A stretch of 64,000 nucleotides of DNA, from contig JAFUXL010000013.1 of NCBI GenBank assembly GCA_017470905.1, forward strand, positions 47,214 to 111,213, written 5' to 3'. The notes beneath the pieces are model-generated. The model was not told the origin of the DNA, searched no databases, and worked only from the letters and a program-made list of their open reading frames with translations. Below, piece after piece: positions 39,965 to 49,300 of this stretch (positions are counted from its first letter, which is position 1; the number at the start of each line of letters is the position of its first letter). The position numbers and the translations under genes are program-made. Source of the DNA: Ruminococcus sp. (GTDB taxonomy: Bacteria; Bacillota; Clostridia; Oscillospirales; Ruminococcaceae).

Positions 39965-40639
39965 ATGATATATATTTTAAGATTAAAGGAAAACGAGTCC
40001 GTACTTCCCGAAGATATTATGCATTCCCTGCTTAGTGAACAGCGAATGGAAAGGGCTGCATCATTTTGCCGAAAATCTGACGGTATAAGTTCAGCACTTG
40101 CATACATACTGTTGAGAATGGCATTGTACAGGGAGTATGGAATAATCAAAAAACCGTTATTTGAATTCGGAGAGAATAAAAAGCCGTATCTTAAGGACAG
40201 GAGAGATATTTTTTTCAGTCTCTCCCATTGTGCAGATGCCGTTATGTGTGCAGCAGGCAGCACTGAAGTCGGTGCCGATATTCAGGACTATAACGAAAAA
40301 ATAAGCGGTTTTTCGGATATGATACTGCATCATGAGGAAGCAGAAATGATAAAAAGTGTATCCTGTCCCGAGCGTGAAATGATACGTCTATGGAGCATTA
40401 AAGAAGCATACGGCAAGTACTGCGGAACGGGAATACTCTATGAGCTTACGGATATATCATTTGCAGGCATAACCGAAGGAGGCTGGCAGAGGTTCAGAGA
40501 CGCATACATTATTTCACTTAAGCTTGATTATGATGCGGTTTCGGTATGTTCGGGAAAACCGATAACATTCTGCCATATTTCAGATTCCGATATTATTAAA
40601 TTTTCAAGGAATATTCAGGCAGCAGAAAGGATGATATAA
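39965..40639 (+). CDS. Sfp-type 4'-phosphopantetheinyl transferase
   Basis: The 224-residue protein has the Sfp/AcpT signatures FFSLSHCADAV, VGADIQD (the usual VGxDIE with Gln for Glu) and LWSIKEAYGKYCGTGI, giving the magnesium-binding Asp and the W-x-x-KEA motif. It transfers the phosphopantetheine arm of CoA to the serine of carrier domains, so it activates the six carrier domains of this operon. ATG 39965 is two bases after the preceding stop, and its own TAA directly abuts the next start, so the genes are translationally coupled. Confidence 0.9.
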   Translation: MIYILRLKENESVLPEDIMHSLLSEQRMERAASFCRKSDGISSALAYILLRMALYREYGIIKKPLFEFGENKKPYLKDRRDIFFSLSHCADAVMCAAGSTEVGADIQDYNEKISGFSDMILHHEEAEMIKSVSCPEREMIRLWSIKEAYGKYCGTGILYELTDISFAGITEGGWQRFRDAYIISLKLDYDAVSVCSGKPITFCHISDSDIIKFSRNIQAAERMI

Positions 40640-42232
40640 TTGAATGAGACACTGAAAAATGAATTGCAGGAAAAATATATAAGCGAAGGATACTGGAGGG
40701 ACGAAACATTCTCCGGTATGCTCAGAGAATGTGCCGCAAAATACGGCAATAAAACGGCACTTTGCGATATGAACGGCTGTATAAGTTATTCCGAGTGGGA
40801 CAGTCTGGCAGACGCAGGAGCCGCATACTTAAAGAGCAGAGGTATTTGCAGCGGTGACAGGGTAATAATTCAGATACCAAATTCAGTTGCGTTCGGAACG
40901 GTATTATTTTCGCTTTTCAGGCTTGGTGCAGTACCTGTTCTTGCTCTGCCTGCTCACAGAAAAAATGAAATATCGTCCTTTATAGATATTGCATCGCCCA
41001 CAGCTTATATAACCGTTCATTCTCATCTTGGCTTTGACTATGGAAAAATGGCTGAAGAGTGTACTAAGGGAACAGGGTGCATGGTGCTGTTTGCGGATGA
41101 AACAGATTATGAAAAATTCCGCCATGATACTCCGTGTCATTGTGATAACGGGCGGACATTCAGGGATATTGCCGTATTGCAGGTATCGGGCGGAACAACA
41201 AATGTTCCAAAGCTCATACCACGCACGAATGCGGATTATCTTTATGATGCAAGAGTATTTTCAGAGGTGTGCGGAATGAATGAAGATACAGTATTTCTTG
41301 CGTCTATACCTGCATCTCATAATTTCAGCTTTGCAAATCCGGGAATTATCGGAACCATGATATGCGGCGGAAAGACGGTAATGGCAGCTACGGGAAGCCC
41401 CGATGAGATACTGGAGCTTACAGACAGGGAAAAAGTAAATATTACCGCAATGGTGCCGTCTCTTCTTGCGCTTTGCAGTGAAATGTCGGAATGGGAGGAT
41501 TACAGTCTTGAGTCTCTGAAAACAGTGCTTGTCGGAGGTTCGCTTCTCACCTTTCCCGTACTTGCAAAGGCTGAGGAAAATCTCGGCTGTCGTGTAAGAC
41601 AGGTCTACGGCACGGCAGAGGGGCTTAATACTATAACCGATGCCGATATGAGTCCCGAGCTTACCGCAGGCTGTCAGGGCAGAAAAATCTCGCCCGGAGA
41701 CGAAATGATGATAGAGGCGGATGACGGAAGTGCTGCACCCTGCGGCACGGAGGGAGAACTTCTCCTCAGAGGTCCGTATACCATACAGAATTACTACAAC
41801 AATCCCATAGCTGACGAGGAATCCTTCCGCAGCGACGGATACTACAGAACAGGAGACTGTGCGTTTATTGACACAAGCGGAAATCTGCACATCACAGGCA
41901 GAGTAAAGGAACAAATAAACCGTGCAGGTGAAAAGATAATGCCGTCGGAGCTTGAAAGAATGCTTGACGAGCATAATGAGATAGATATGTCGGCTGTAAT
42001 AGGAATACCTGATGAAATGCTCATCAACAAGATATGTGCGGTTATAGTCACAGACAACAGGGATATTGATTTACAGTCAATACGTGGTTTTCTTGAGGAA
42101 AAGGGTGCTGCAATGTACAAATTGCCTGATATGGCTGTAAGGCTCGGAAGCATACCCCTTACTGCTGTCGGAAAGCCTGATAAAAAGGCAATTTTAAATA
42201 TGATAATGAATGATGCGGTTGAAAGGATATAA
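40640..42232 (+). CDS. aryl-acid AMP ligase (EntE/DhbE/YbtE-like)
   Basis: The 530-residue stand-alone adenylating enzyme has the aryl-ligase hallmarks LALPAHRKNEI, SGGTTNVPKLIPR (A3), ASHNFSFANPGIIGT (A4), VYGTAEG (A5), YRTGD (A7), GRVKEQINRAGEKI (A8) and the catalytic Lys in TAVGKPDKK (A10). It should load an aromatic acid onto the N-terminal carrier of the next protein. In the pocket, the EntE Asn-Tyr/Phe pair is kept, but the position that is Ser in DHB enzymes and Cys in salicylate enzymes reads Asn (residue 233). No salicylate or DHB synthase is in the window. The start is TTG, with AAAGGA eight bases upstream. Confidence 0.9.
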   Translation: MNETLKNELQEKYISEGYWRDETFSGMLRECAAKYGNKTALCDMNGCISYSEWDSLADAGAAYLKSRGICSGDRVIIQIPNSVAFGTVLFSLFRLGAVPVLALPAHRKNEISSFIDIASPTAYITVHSHLGFDYGKMAEECTKGTGCMVLFADETDYEKFRHDTPCHCDNGRTFRDIAVLQVSGGTTNVPKLIPRTNADYLYDARVFSEVCGMNEDTVFLASIPASHNFSFANPGIIGTMICGGKTVMAATGSPDEILELTDREKVNITAMVPSLLALCSEMSEWEDYSLESLKTVLVGGSLLTFPVLAKAEENLGCRVRQVYGTAEGLNTITDADMSPELTAGCQGRKISPGDEMMIEADDGSAAPCGTEGELLLRGPYTIQNYYNNPIADEESFRSDGYYRTGDCAFIDTSGNLHITGRVKEQINRAGEKIMPSELERMLDEHNEIDMSAVIGIPDEMLINKICAVIVTDNRDIDLQSIRGFLEEKGAAMYKLPDMAVRLGSIPLTAVGKPDKKAILNMIMNDAVERI

Positions 42233-42235
42233 AGT

Positions 42236-45200
42236 ATGGACACAAGAGAAATTGTATTCGGTGCAATAGAAAAGGTTCTCGGCAGCAGAGAGGGAATATC
42301 TGACGAAACCAATCTGATACGGTTCGGATTAAGCTCGTTACAGGTTATGAAAACAGCAGGTCTTATGAGAAAAAACGGTATAAAGGTGAGCTTTGCCGAC
42401 CTTATGGAATATAAAACTCCTGCCGAGTGGATTGCACTTGCGGAGAGCAGAGTAGACGTCAATACCAAAAAGTCGGAGAATACGGAGCAGAAAACCGAAA
42501 ATAAAGCGTTTCCGCTTACTGATGTACAGTATTCATATTGGGTCGGCAGAGAGAAAGACCAGCCTATGGGCGGAGTTGATTGTCATGCCTACTATGAATT
42601 TGAGGGCAACAATGTTGATGCCGCAAGGCTTGAGGAGGCATGGAATACAGTCATTTCGGCTCACCCTATGCTTCATACGGGATTTACAAGTGACGGCAGG
42701 CAGCAGACTATGGAGCAGGCTTTTCGGAACAGCTTTTCCCTTATTGATATATCGGGACTGAGCGAAAGGGAACAGGAAGAAAAACTGCTCGATATACGCC
42801 GTGAGATGTCACACAGGCGTTTTAACCTTGAAGCAGGTGAAACTGCCGGAATGAAGCATTGCATACTGAGCGGAGGAAAAAGTGTTTCGTTTATAGATTT
42901 TGCCCTTATAGTGTGCGATGTGCAGAGTATAAAGATAATACTGCGTGACATTGCAGAGTATTATACAAAGAAAAAAATGCCCGATGCTGACAGAAAATGG
43001 AGCTTCGGCTCATATATTGAAATGCTCCGCAGGGAACGTGCCGATGAAGAAAGAAAAGCTGCTGAATACTGGAAAAAGCGTGTTGGTGAATTATCTCTCG
43101 CCCCCGACCTTCCTTTGAAGAAAAAGCCCGAAAGCGTGACCTCTCCGAAATATACTCACCATACGGATACTCTTTCCGAAAAGCAGTGGACAGCAATCAG
43201 AAAAAGAGCTGCCGAGGCAAATGTCACTCCTGCTATGGTTCTGCTTACAGCTTATTCGCAGACCGTACACCGCTGGAGTGCGAATGACAGTTTTCTTATA
43301 AACGTTCCGCTTTTCGACCGCTGTGATGATTTCGGTGACGTAAGCAATGTTGTGGCAGATTTTACCACACTCCTCCTTTCCGAACAGGACTACAGCGAAA
43401 AGCGTACATTTATTGAAAATATCAGAAAGGTGAGTGCCGATTTTATACGTGACATGAAATATGCAGCCTATAACGGCGTACAGGTACAGAGGGAGCTTCA
43501 GGGTATTTATCCCGGACAAAGGGACTTTGCACCTGTGGTATTTGCCTGCAACATCGGAATGGACTTTATAAATGATGATTTTGCCGAGAATATAGGCAAT
43601 ATAAGGTATATGGTATCTCAGACACCGCAGGTCTGGATAGATTGTCAGGTATTTGAACGCAGCGGAGAGCTTTCACTTGTATGGGATACGGCAGATGAAC
43701 TGTTTCCTGAGAATATGACAGATGATATGTTTTCATCATTCATGCAGTATCTGCGCCGCCTTTCGGACGAAGCCTATGACTGGAACAGCTTCTGTTCTCC
43801 TGATATTTCGTCGGGATATGTAAGGAAAACCATTGAAGAGCTTGAAAACGAGCCTGCTCACTGCACTCTGCTTACTGACGGACTTATTAAGTATGCAGCG
43901 GAAACTCCGGATAATACTGCACTTTATCTCTGCGAAACAGGTGAAAGAGTGACCTATGCCGAGCTTTATAAATACGGCAGACGTATTGCAGCTTCATTGC
44001 AGGAACACGGTTTCAGAAAGGGACAGCTTGCCGCAGTCGTGATGGAGCGTGGCATTTCGCAGATAACTGCCATATACGGCATACTTCTTGCAGGCGGCTG
44101 CTATGTGCCGCTGAGCGGCGGACAGCCAGACATGAGACTTGAAAAAATATTCAGTTCACTGAATATCGGTTATGCGGTGACGGACAGCGAAAATGCACAA
44201 AAATGGAACGGTATAAAATGCATAATATATGAAGATGCCGAAAACAGCACGGCTGAATATATTCCTGCGGATATTTCTCCCGATGACAGCGCATATATAA
44301 TAATGACCTCCGGTTCTACAGGTACTCCCAAAGGGGTTGAGATAAGACACGGCAGCGCAATGAATACGATATATGACATCAATAAAAGAATATCGGCTTC
44401 AGCAGACTCTAAAATCCTAGGAGTATCCGCAACGGATTTCGACCTTTCGGTATATGATATTTTTGGTATGTCATCAGTCGGGGGAGAGCTTTGCATACTT
44501 ACACGTCAGAATGCCAAGGATGCCGATTTCTGGGTGGATGTTATAAAAGAAAATAATATAGATGCATGGAACAGTGTGCCTGTATTGTTTGATATGCTGC
44601 TGACCTCCGCTGAAAGACGGGGCGTATCTCTTCCGATAAGGACGGTTATGCTTTCGGGAGACTGGATAGGCATACCGCTGGTAAAAAGATATAACAAAAT
44701 ACTTCCCGACAGTGTGATGCTTGCTATGGGCGGAGCAACAGAGGCATCTATATGGTCAAATGTATTCATGGTTCCCAAAGAATTACCTGACCATTGGAAG
44801 AGTATTCCGTACGGAAATGCGCTAACTGCACAGATGTACCGCATAACCGACCGCCTTGGAAGGGATTGCCCCGACTGGACAACAGGAGAGCTTCTCATAG
44901 GCGGAGCAGGTGTTGCAAAGGGTTATTACGGAGATGCGGAGCTTACAAAAAATAAGTTCAGCGAGGAAAACGGTCTTATATGGTATCATACGGGAGATAA
45001 CGGAAGATTTTGGTCTGACGGTACTATTGAATTTCTCGGAAGAAAGGATTTTCAGGTAAAGGTCAGCGGTCATCGTATAGAACTTGGCGAGATAGAGTCC
45101 GCCGCCGAACAATGCGAGGGCATAAACAGAGCCGCCGCCGCAGTTTATGAAAAGAACGGCATAAAGAAAATAGCATTGTTCTATACTTCGGAGCAGGGAG

Positions 45201-45610
45201 CAGATACAGACGAGAAAAAACTGCTCTCACTGCTTGAAAAGCGCATTCCAGGATATATGCTGCCAAAAACATTTATTCGCCTTGAAAGCTTCTCTGTAAC
45301 AGCTAACGGAAAGCTTGACAGAAAAAATCTGGTTGTGACAGATTATGAAAAAAACGAAACGGCTGTACCCGAAAATTTCACTGAAACAGAGAAAAAACTC
45401 AGCAGAATATGGGAGAATAATCTCAATACCGCCATCCGTGACCGCTCTGACGATTATTTTGAGACAGGCGGCAATTCTCTTAAAGCAACAGGCATGGTAT
45501 ATGAAATAAACGAAGAGTTCGGAATAAAGTTCAAAATATCAATGATATTCAGATATTCTTCCCTCCGTGATATGGCTGCGCAGATAGACAGGCTGTGCAT
45601 GGAGGGTTAA
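42236..45610 (+). CDS. NRPS ArCP-Cy-A(Cys-like)-PCP
   Basis: The 1124-residue protein has an N-terminal carrier (1-75, Ser34 in FGLSSLQ), a heterocyclization domain (~90-520), an adenylation domain (~545-1030) and a PCP (~1045-1120, Ser1081 in TGGNSL). The order equals that at the start of yersiniabactin HMWP2. The A-domain pocket reads D-L-Y-N-M-S-M-I-W-K, two Leu-to-Met changes from the textbook Cys code DLYNLSLIWK, so cysteine is predicted. The Cy active motif D-x4-D-x2-S reads A223-x4-D228-x2-S231, lacking the first Asp. It would couple the aryl acid to Cys and, if Cy is competent, close a thiazoline. GAAAGGA precedes the ATG. Confidence 0.9.
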   Translation: MDTREIVFGAIEKVLGSREGISDETNLIRFGLSSLQVMKTAGLMRKNGIKVSFADLMEYKTPAEWIALAESRVDVNTKKSENTEQKTENKAFPLTDVQYSYWVGREKDQPMGGVDCHAYYEFEGNNVDAARLEEAWNTVISAHPMLHTGFTSDGRQQTMEQAFRNSFSLIDISGLSEREQEEKLLDIRREMSHRRFNLEAGETAGMKHCILSGGKSVSFIDFALIVCDVQSIKIILRDIAEYYTKKKMPDADRKWSFGSYIEMLRRERADEERKAAEYWKKRVGELSLAPDLPLKKKPESVTSPKYTHHTDTLSEKQWTAIRKRAAEANVTPAMVLLTAYSQTVHRWSANDSFLINVPLFDRCDDFGDVSNVVADFTTLLLSEQDYSEKRTFIENIRKVSADFIRDMKYAAYNGVQVQRELQGIYPGQRDFAPVVFACNIGMDFINDDFAENIGNIRYMVSQTPQVWIDCQVFERSGELSLVWDTADELFPENMTDDMFSSFMQYLRRLSDEAYDWNSFCSPDISSGYVRKTIEELENEPAHCTLLTDGLIKYAAETPDNTALYLCETGERVTYAELYKYGRRIAASLQEHGFRKGQLAAVVMERGISQITAIYGILLAGGCYVPLSGGQPDMRLEKIFSSLNIGYAVTDSENAQKWNGIKCIIYEDAENSTAEYIPADISPDDSAYIIMTSGSTGTPKGVEIRHGSAMNTIYDINKRISASADSKILGVSATDFDLSVYDIFGMSSVGGELCILTRQNAKDADFWVDVIKENNIDAWNSVPVLFDMLLTSAERRGVSLPIRTVMLSGDWIGIPLVKRYNKILPDSVMLAMGGATEASIWSNVFMVPKELPDHWKSIPYGNALTAQMYRITDRLGRDCPDWTTGELLIGGAGVAKGYYGDAELTKNKFSEENGLIWYHTGDNGRFWSDGTIEFLGRKDFQVKVSGHRIELGEIESAAEQCEGINRAAAAVYEKNGIKKIALFYTSEQGADTDEKKLLSLLEKRIPGYMLPKTFIRLESFSVTANGKLDRKNLVVTDYEKNETAVPENFTETEKKLSRIWENNLNTAIRDRSDDYFETGGNSLKATGMVYEINEEFGIKFKISMIFRYSSLRDMAAQIDRLCMEG

Positions 45611-45613
45611 GGC

Positions 45614-46399
45614 TTGACAATGAACGGATACGAAAAATGGCTCTTTCAGCATAAGGAAAAATCAGGTGCCGCCATAAGGCTGATATGCTTTCATTATGCC
45701 GCAGGAAATGCAGCATGGTTTTCACCGTGGGAAAGATACTGCGGAAACGATATTGAGCTTTGTGCTGTACAGCTTCCCCAGAGAAGCGAACGAATATCAG
45801 AAAAAATGCCTGATACCATAGAAGAACTTGCAGAGCAGTTCGTCAGTGACAGCATGGAGCTTTTTGACAGACCGTTTGTAATATTCGGACACAGCATGGG
45901 GGCTATGGTAGCTTATGAAACTGCATTCAGACTGAAAGAAAAATACGGAATATCGCCTGAGCTTCTTGTACTTTCAGCCTGCGGTGCGCCTCTGTATCCC
46001 GAGATACAGTTTACAGGACGCAGTATTCTGAATGCAGATGATGATGATATAAAAGATATACTTGACGACTATGGTCAGACAGATGAAGAGCTGCTTGGTT
46101 CGCAGGAATTTTGCGAATACTATTTTCCTATAGTGAGAAGTGATTTTCATGTCTGCGAGATATACTGCAAAAAGCCTGTATCTGCTCTTGATTGCAGTAT
46201 ATCCGTACTCCGTGGAAACCGTGACGAAAGGGTAACGGCGGAGGAGGCCGCCCTATGGGGCAGATATACAAGTGCAGACTGTACGGTCAGGAATTTTACG
46301 GGAGGTCATTTCTTTCCGCAGGAGCATATTCATGAAATAATTGAAATCATACGTTCTAAAATAAATAATTCAGAGGTGAAGTATTTTGGACAGCAATAA
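45614..46399 (+). CDS. type II thioesterase (GrsT/RifR-like)
   Basis: The 261-residue alpha/beta hydrolase has IRLICFHYAAGNAAWFSPW at the N-terminus, nucleophile Ser in FGHSMGAM, Asp in LRGNRDERVT and His in GGHFFPQEH. These are the hallmarks of external thioesterases that clear mis-primed or stalled carrier domains; release of the product is also possible, since no integral thioesterase exists in the operon. The start is TTG 45614 with GGAGGG seven bases upstream, or ATG 45620 with AAGG. It overlaps the following NRPS gene by 14 bases. Confidence 0.9.
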   Translation: MTMNGYEKWLFQHKEKSGAAIRLICFHYAAGNAAWFSPWERYCGNDIELCAVQLPQRSERISEKMPDTIEELAEQFVSDSMELFDRPFVIFGHSMGAMVAYETAFRLKEKYGISPELLVLSACGAPLYPEIQFTGRSILNADDDDIKDILDDYGQTDEELLGSQEFCEYYFPIVRSDFHVCEIYCKKPVSALDCSISVLRGNRDERVTAEEAALWGRYTSADCTVRNFTGGHFFPQEHIHEIIEIIRSKINNSEVKYFGQQ

Positions 46400-49300
46400 T
46401 GAAAGACGTTTTCCGCTTGCGGATATGCAGATGACGTATCTCATCGGCAGACTTGACGGTCTTGAAATGGGAGGCAATTCAATAAGGGCATATTCGGAAC
46501 TGCGGTGCAGCGGTTACGAGCATGACAGATTTGTAAAAGCAGCAGATATGCTGGTTAAGAGCAATGAAATGCTCAGATGTGCGATATATCAGGACGGAAC
46601 ACAGGAGATACTTGATTGTTCTTTAAGGGATATTCCCTTTAATAAACTCGATATTACAGAAAGCGAGGCTGAGGGATATATTGAAAAAAGACGGTCTGAA
46701 ATATTTGATATGCAGTTTGACCTTGAAAAGCCTCCTCTTATATATTTTGAAGTGACAGGCTTTTCTGACGGGAATGCCGTTATACATCTTTATCATGACT
46801 GTATAGTTGTAGATGGCTGGAGTCATGAGATGATTATACGTGAGCTTGATGAATTTTACTGCGGCAGGAGGACAGAGCCGCTGAAGCTCGGTTATACCTA
46901 CAGGCAGTATGTACAGGATATGAACGAGAAGAAGAAAAGCCGCAGGTATAAGGAATGCAGGGATTTCTGGCTTGAGCAGACAGCATCGTTTCCCGGTTCG
47001 CCCGACCTGCGCTCAAGAAACCGGGCTGAAACCAATACCGAAACTTTTATGCAGGTTACAAGAAGCATTTCAAAAGATGAGTACGAGATGATTAAAAAGA
47101 ACTCGTTTTCAAGGCATCTTTCCCCGTTTGCGGTGTTACTGACCGCATACGGAAAATCAATATCAAAGTACAGCAGTGAACACCCTTTTCTGCTTAATAT
47201 CCCTATGTCAGCCCGTAACCCGAAAATCCCCGATATGCAGTATACCATAGGAGAATATTCCGACTTCCTCATATATGACTGGACGGAGGAACGCAGCGAG
47301 TCCTTTATGGACTGTGTATACCGTGTGCAGGAGAGACTTTTTGAGCTTATTGAAAACCGTGATTTTTCAGGAATAGAAGTGGTTCAGGAAATGCAGAAAC
47401 AGCGTGAGGGTGCGCTTATCGCTCCTGTCGTTTTCACAAGTACGCTTGATATTCCGTATAAAAAATCCGAAAAGCTTGAAAAGATTTACAGTAAAACGCA
47501 TACAAGTCAGGTATGGCTTGACTCAATAGTCATGTATACCCAGGATGCTGTATTGCTTACAATGGACTATGTTGAGGAGAAAACAGGCACAGACACCATA
47601 AACCAGGTCGCCGACTCGTTTATAAGCCTCATAAAGCAATTCGCAGCAGAGCCGGAAAGCTGGAATGATATTTATTGTATCCCTCTTACTGATGATGAAA
47701 AGGCATTGTCGGAGCAGAATTTCGTTCCCGCAGAGATAAACGACAACTTTGGCGCACTTATGCGTAATTCATTCGTGAAACATCGTGACAAGCCTGCCGT
47801 GATAAGCAATGCGGCTGTTATTACATATCGTCAGGTTCAGAATTTTGCAGGAGTATTATATGAAAGAATAACAGAGCTGTGCGGAACGGAACGCCCTCTA
47901 CGGATAGGTCTGCTGCTTGAAAAAGGATGGAAACAGACGGCATCAGAGGCTGCCTGCCTTATAACGAATATGACATTTGTTCCGGTTGAGAAGGAAAACA
48001 GCGACACAATGCTTCTTAAAATGTTTGAAAATCTGGATATATCATGTCTTGTAACGGAACATGAATATGCGGACAAATGGCGTGAGACGGCAGAATTTCC
48101 AGTTATAGACGTATCCGGAATATCATATGACAAGGATTTCGGTTCAGAGATATTCATTGCTGAAAACCGCTGCGATGAATGCTATTGCATACACAGCTCA
48201 GGAACTACAGGTCAGCCCAAAGCAATAATGCTGAACGAAAAGGGTCTTGTGAACTGTATTTTGCAGACAAATAAGGAATTTAACATAAATGAGAATGACA
48301 GGTGTATTGCAGTAACGAATTTTTGTCACGATATGTCTGTATATGATACCGCAGGAATACTTATTGCCGGAGGTACGGTGGTTATCCCCGAGGGGAGGGA
48401 AGAAGAGAAAAATCCCGAAGTATGGCTGGAGCTTATAAAAAAGCATAAGGTTACAGTCTGGAACGGAAGCCCTTCGGTCATGGAAATGCTTATGACTGAA
48501 AAACAAGGGCTTTCAGCTGTAAAGGGACAGTTTAAGGTTGTCATGCTGGGCGGTGAAGTATTTACTCCGTCTCTTGCAAGGCAGATAAGGGATATTTTAA
48601 ATCCGTCTTATCTTTACAATGTCGGAGGCCCTGCCGAGGCTACTCTCTGGAGTATATGGCATCGTGTGACAGATGAGGATATGCAGGGGGATATGATACC
48701 CTACGGTCATGCTCTGAACGGCTTGAAATACAGGGTTCTGGACGAGCTGCATCACAATTGTCCGCCGGGAACAGAGGGAATAATGTACATAAGCGGCGCA
48801 GGACTTGCGGTCGGCTATCACAATTTGCCGGATATGACCGCAGAGCGTTTTGTTACAATAGACAATGAACGCTGGTATGATACGGGCGATATAGGCTGGT
48901 ATATGCAGGACGGAGAAATTGCCTTCGGCGGAAGAAAGGATTTGCAGGTTGAAATAAACGGAAAGCGTGTGGAGCTTGAGGGAATAGCCGCTGTTCTTAT
49001 GGAACAGGGCGATATTACGAGATGTGTGGCAGTCCTTTCAGGAAGGAGCAGGCTTCTCACGGCATTTTACAGCTCTGAAAAGGATATACCGTCAGGGATA
49101 CTTGAAAAATTTGCAGATGAAAATCTTCCGCAGTATATGCGTCCGGCACATTATGTCCGTCTTGATGCATTCCCGATTACACCGAACGGAAAGACCGACC
49201 TCAAAAAGCTGAGGGAATACGAATGCAAGGATACAGGCTCTGTAAAAGCTGTTACAGAAACCGAAATAAAGCTTCGTAATATATGCAGAAGTGTTATCAG

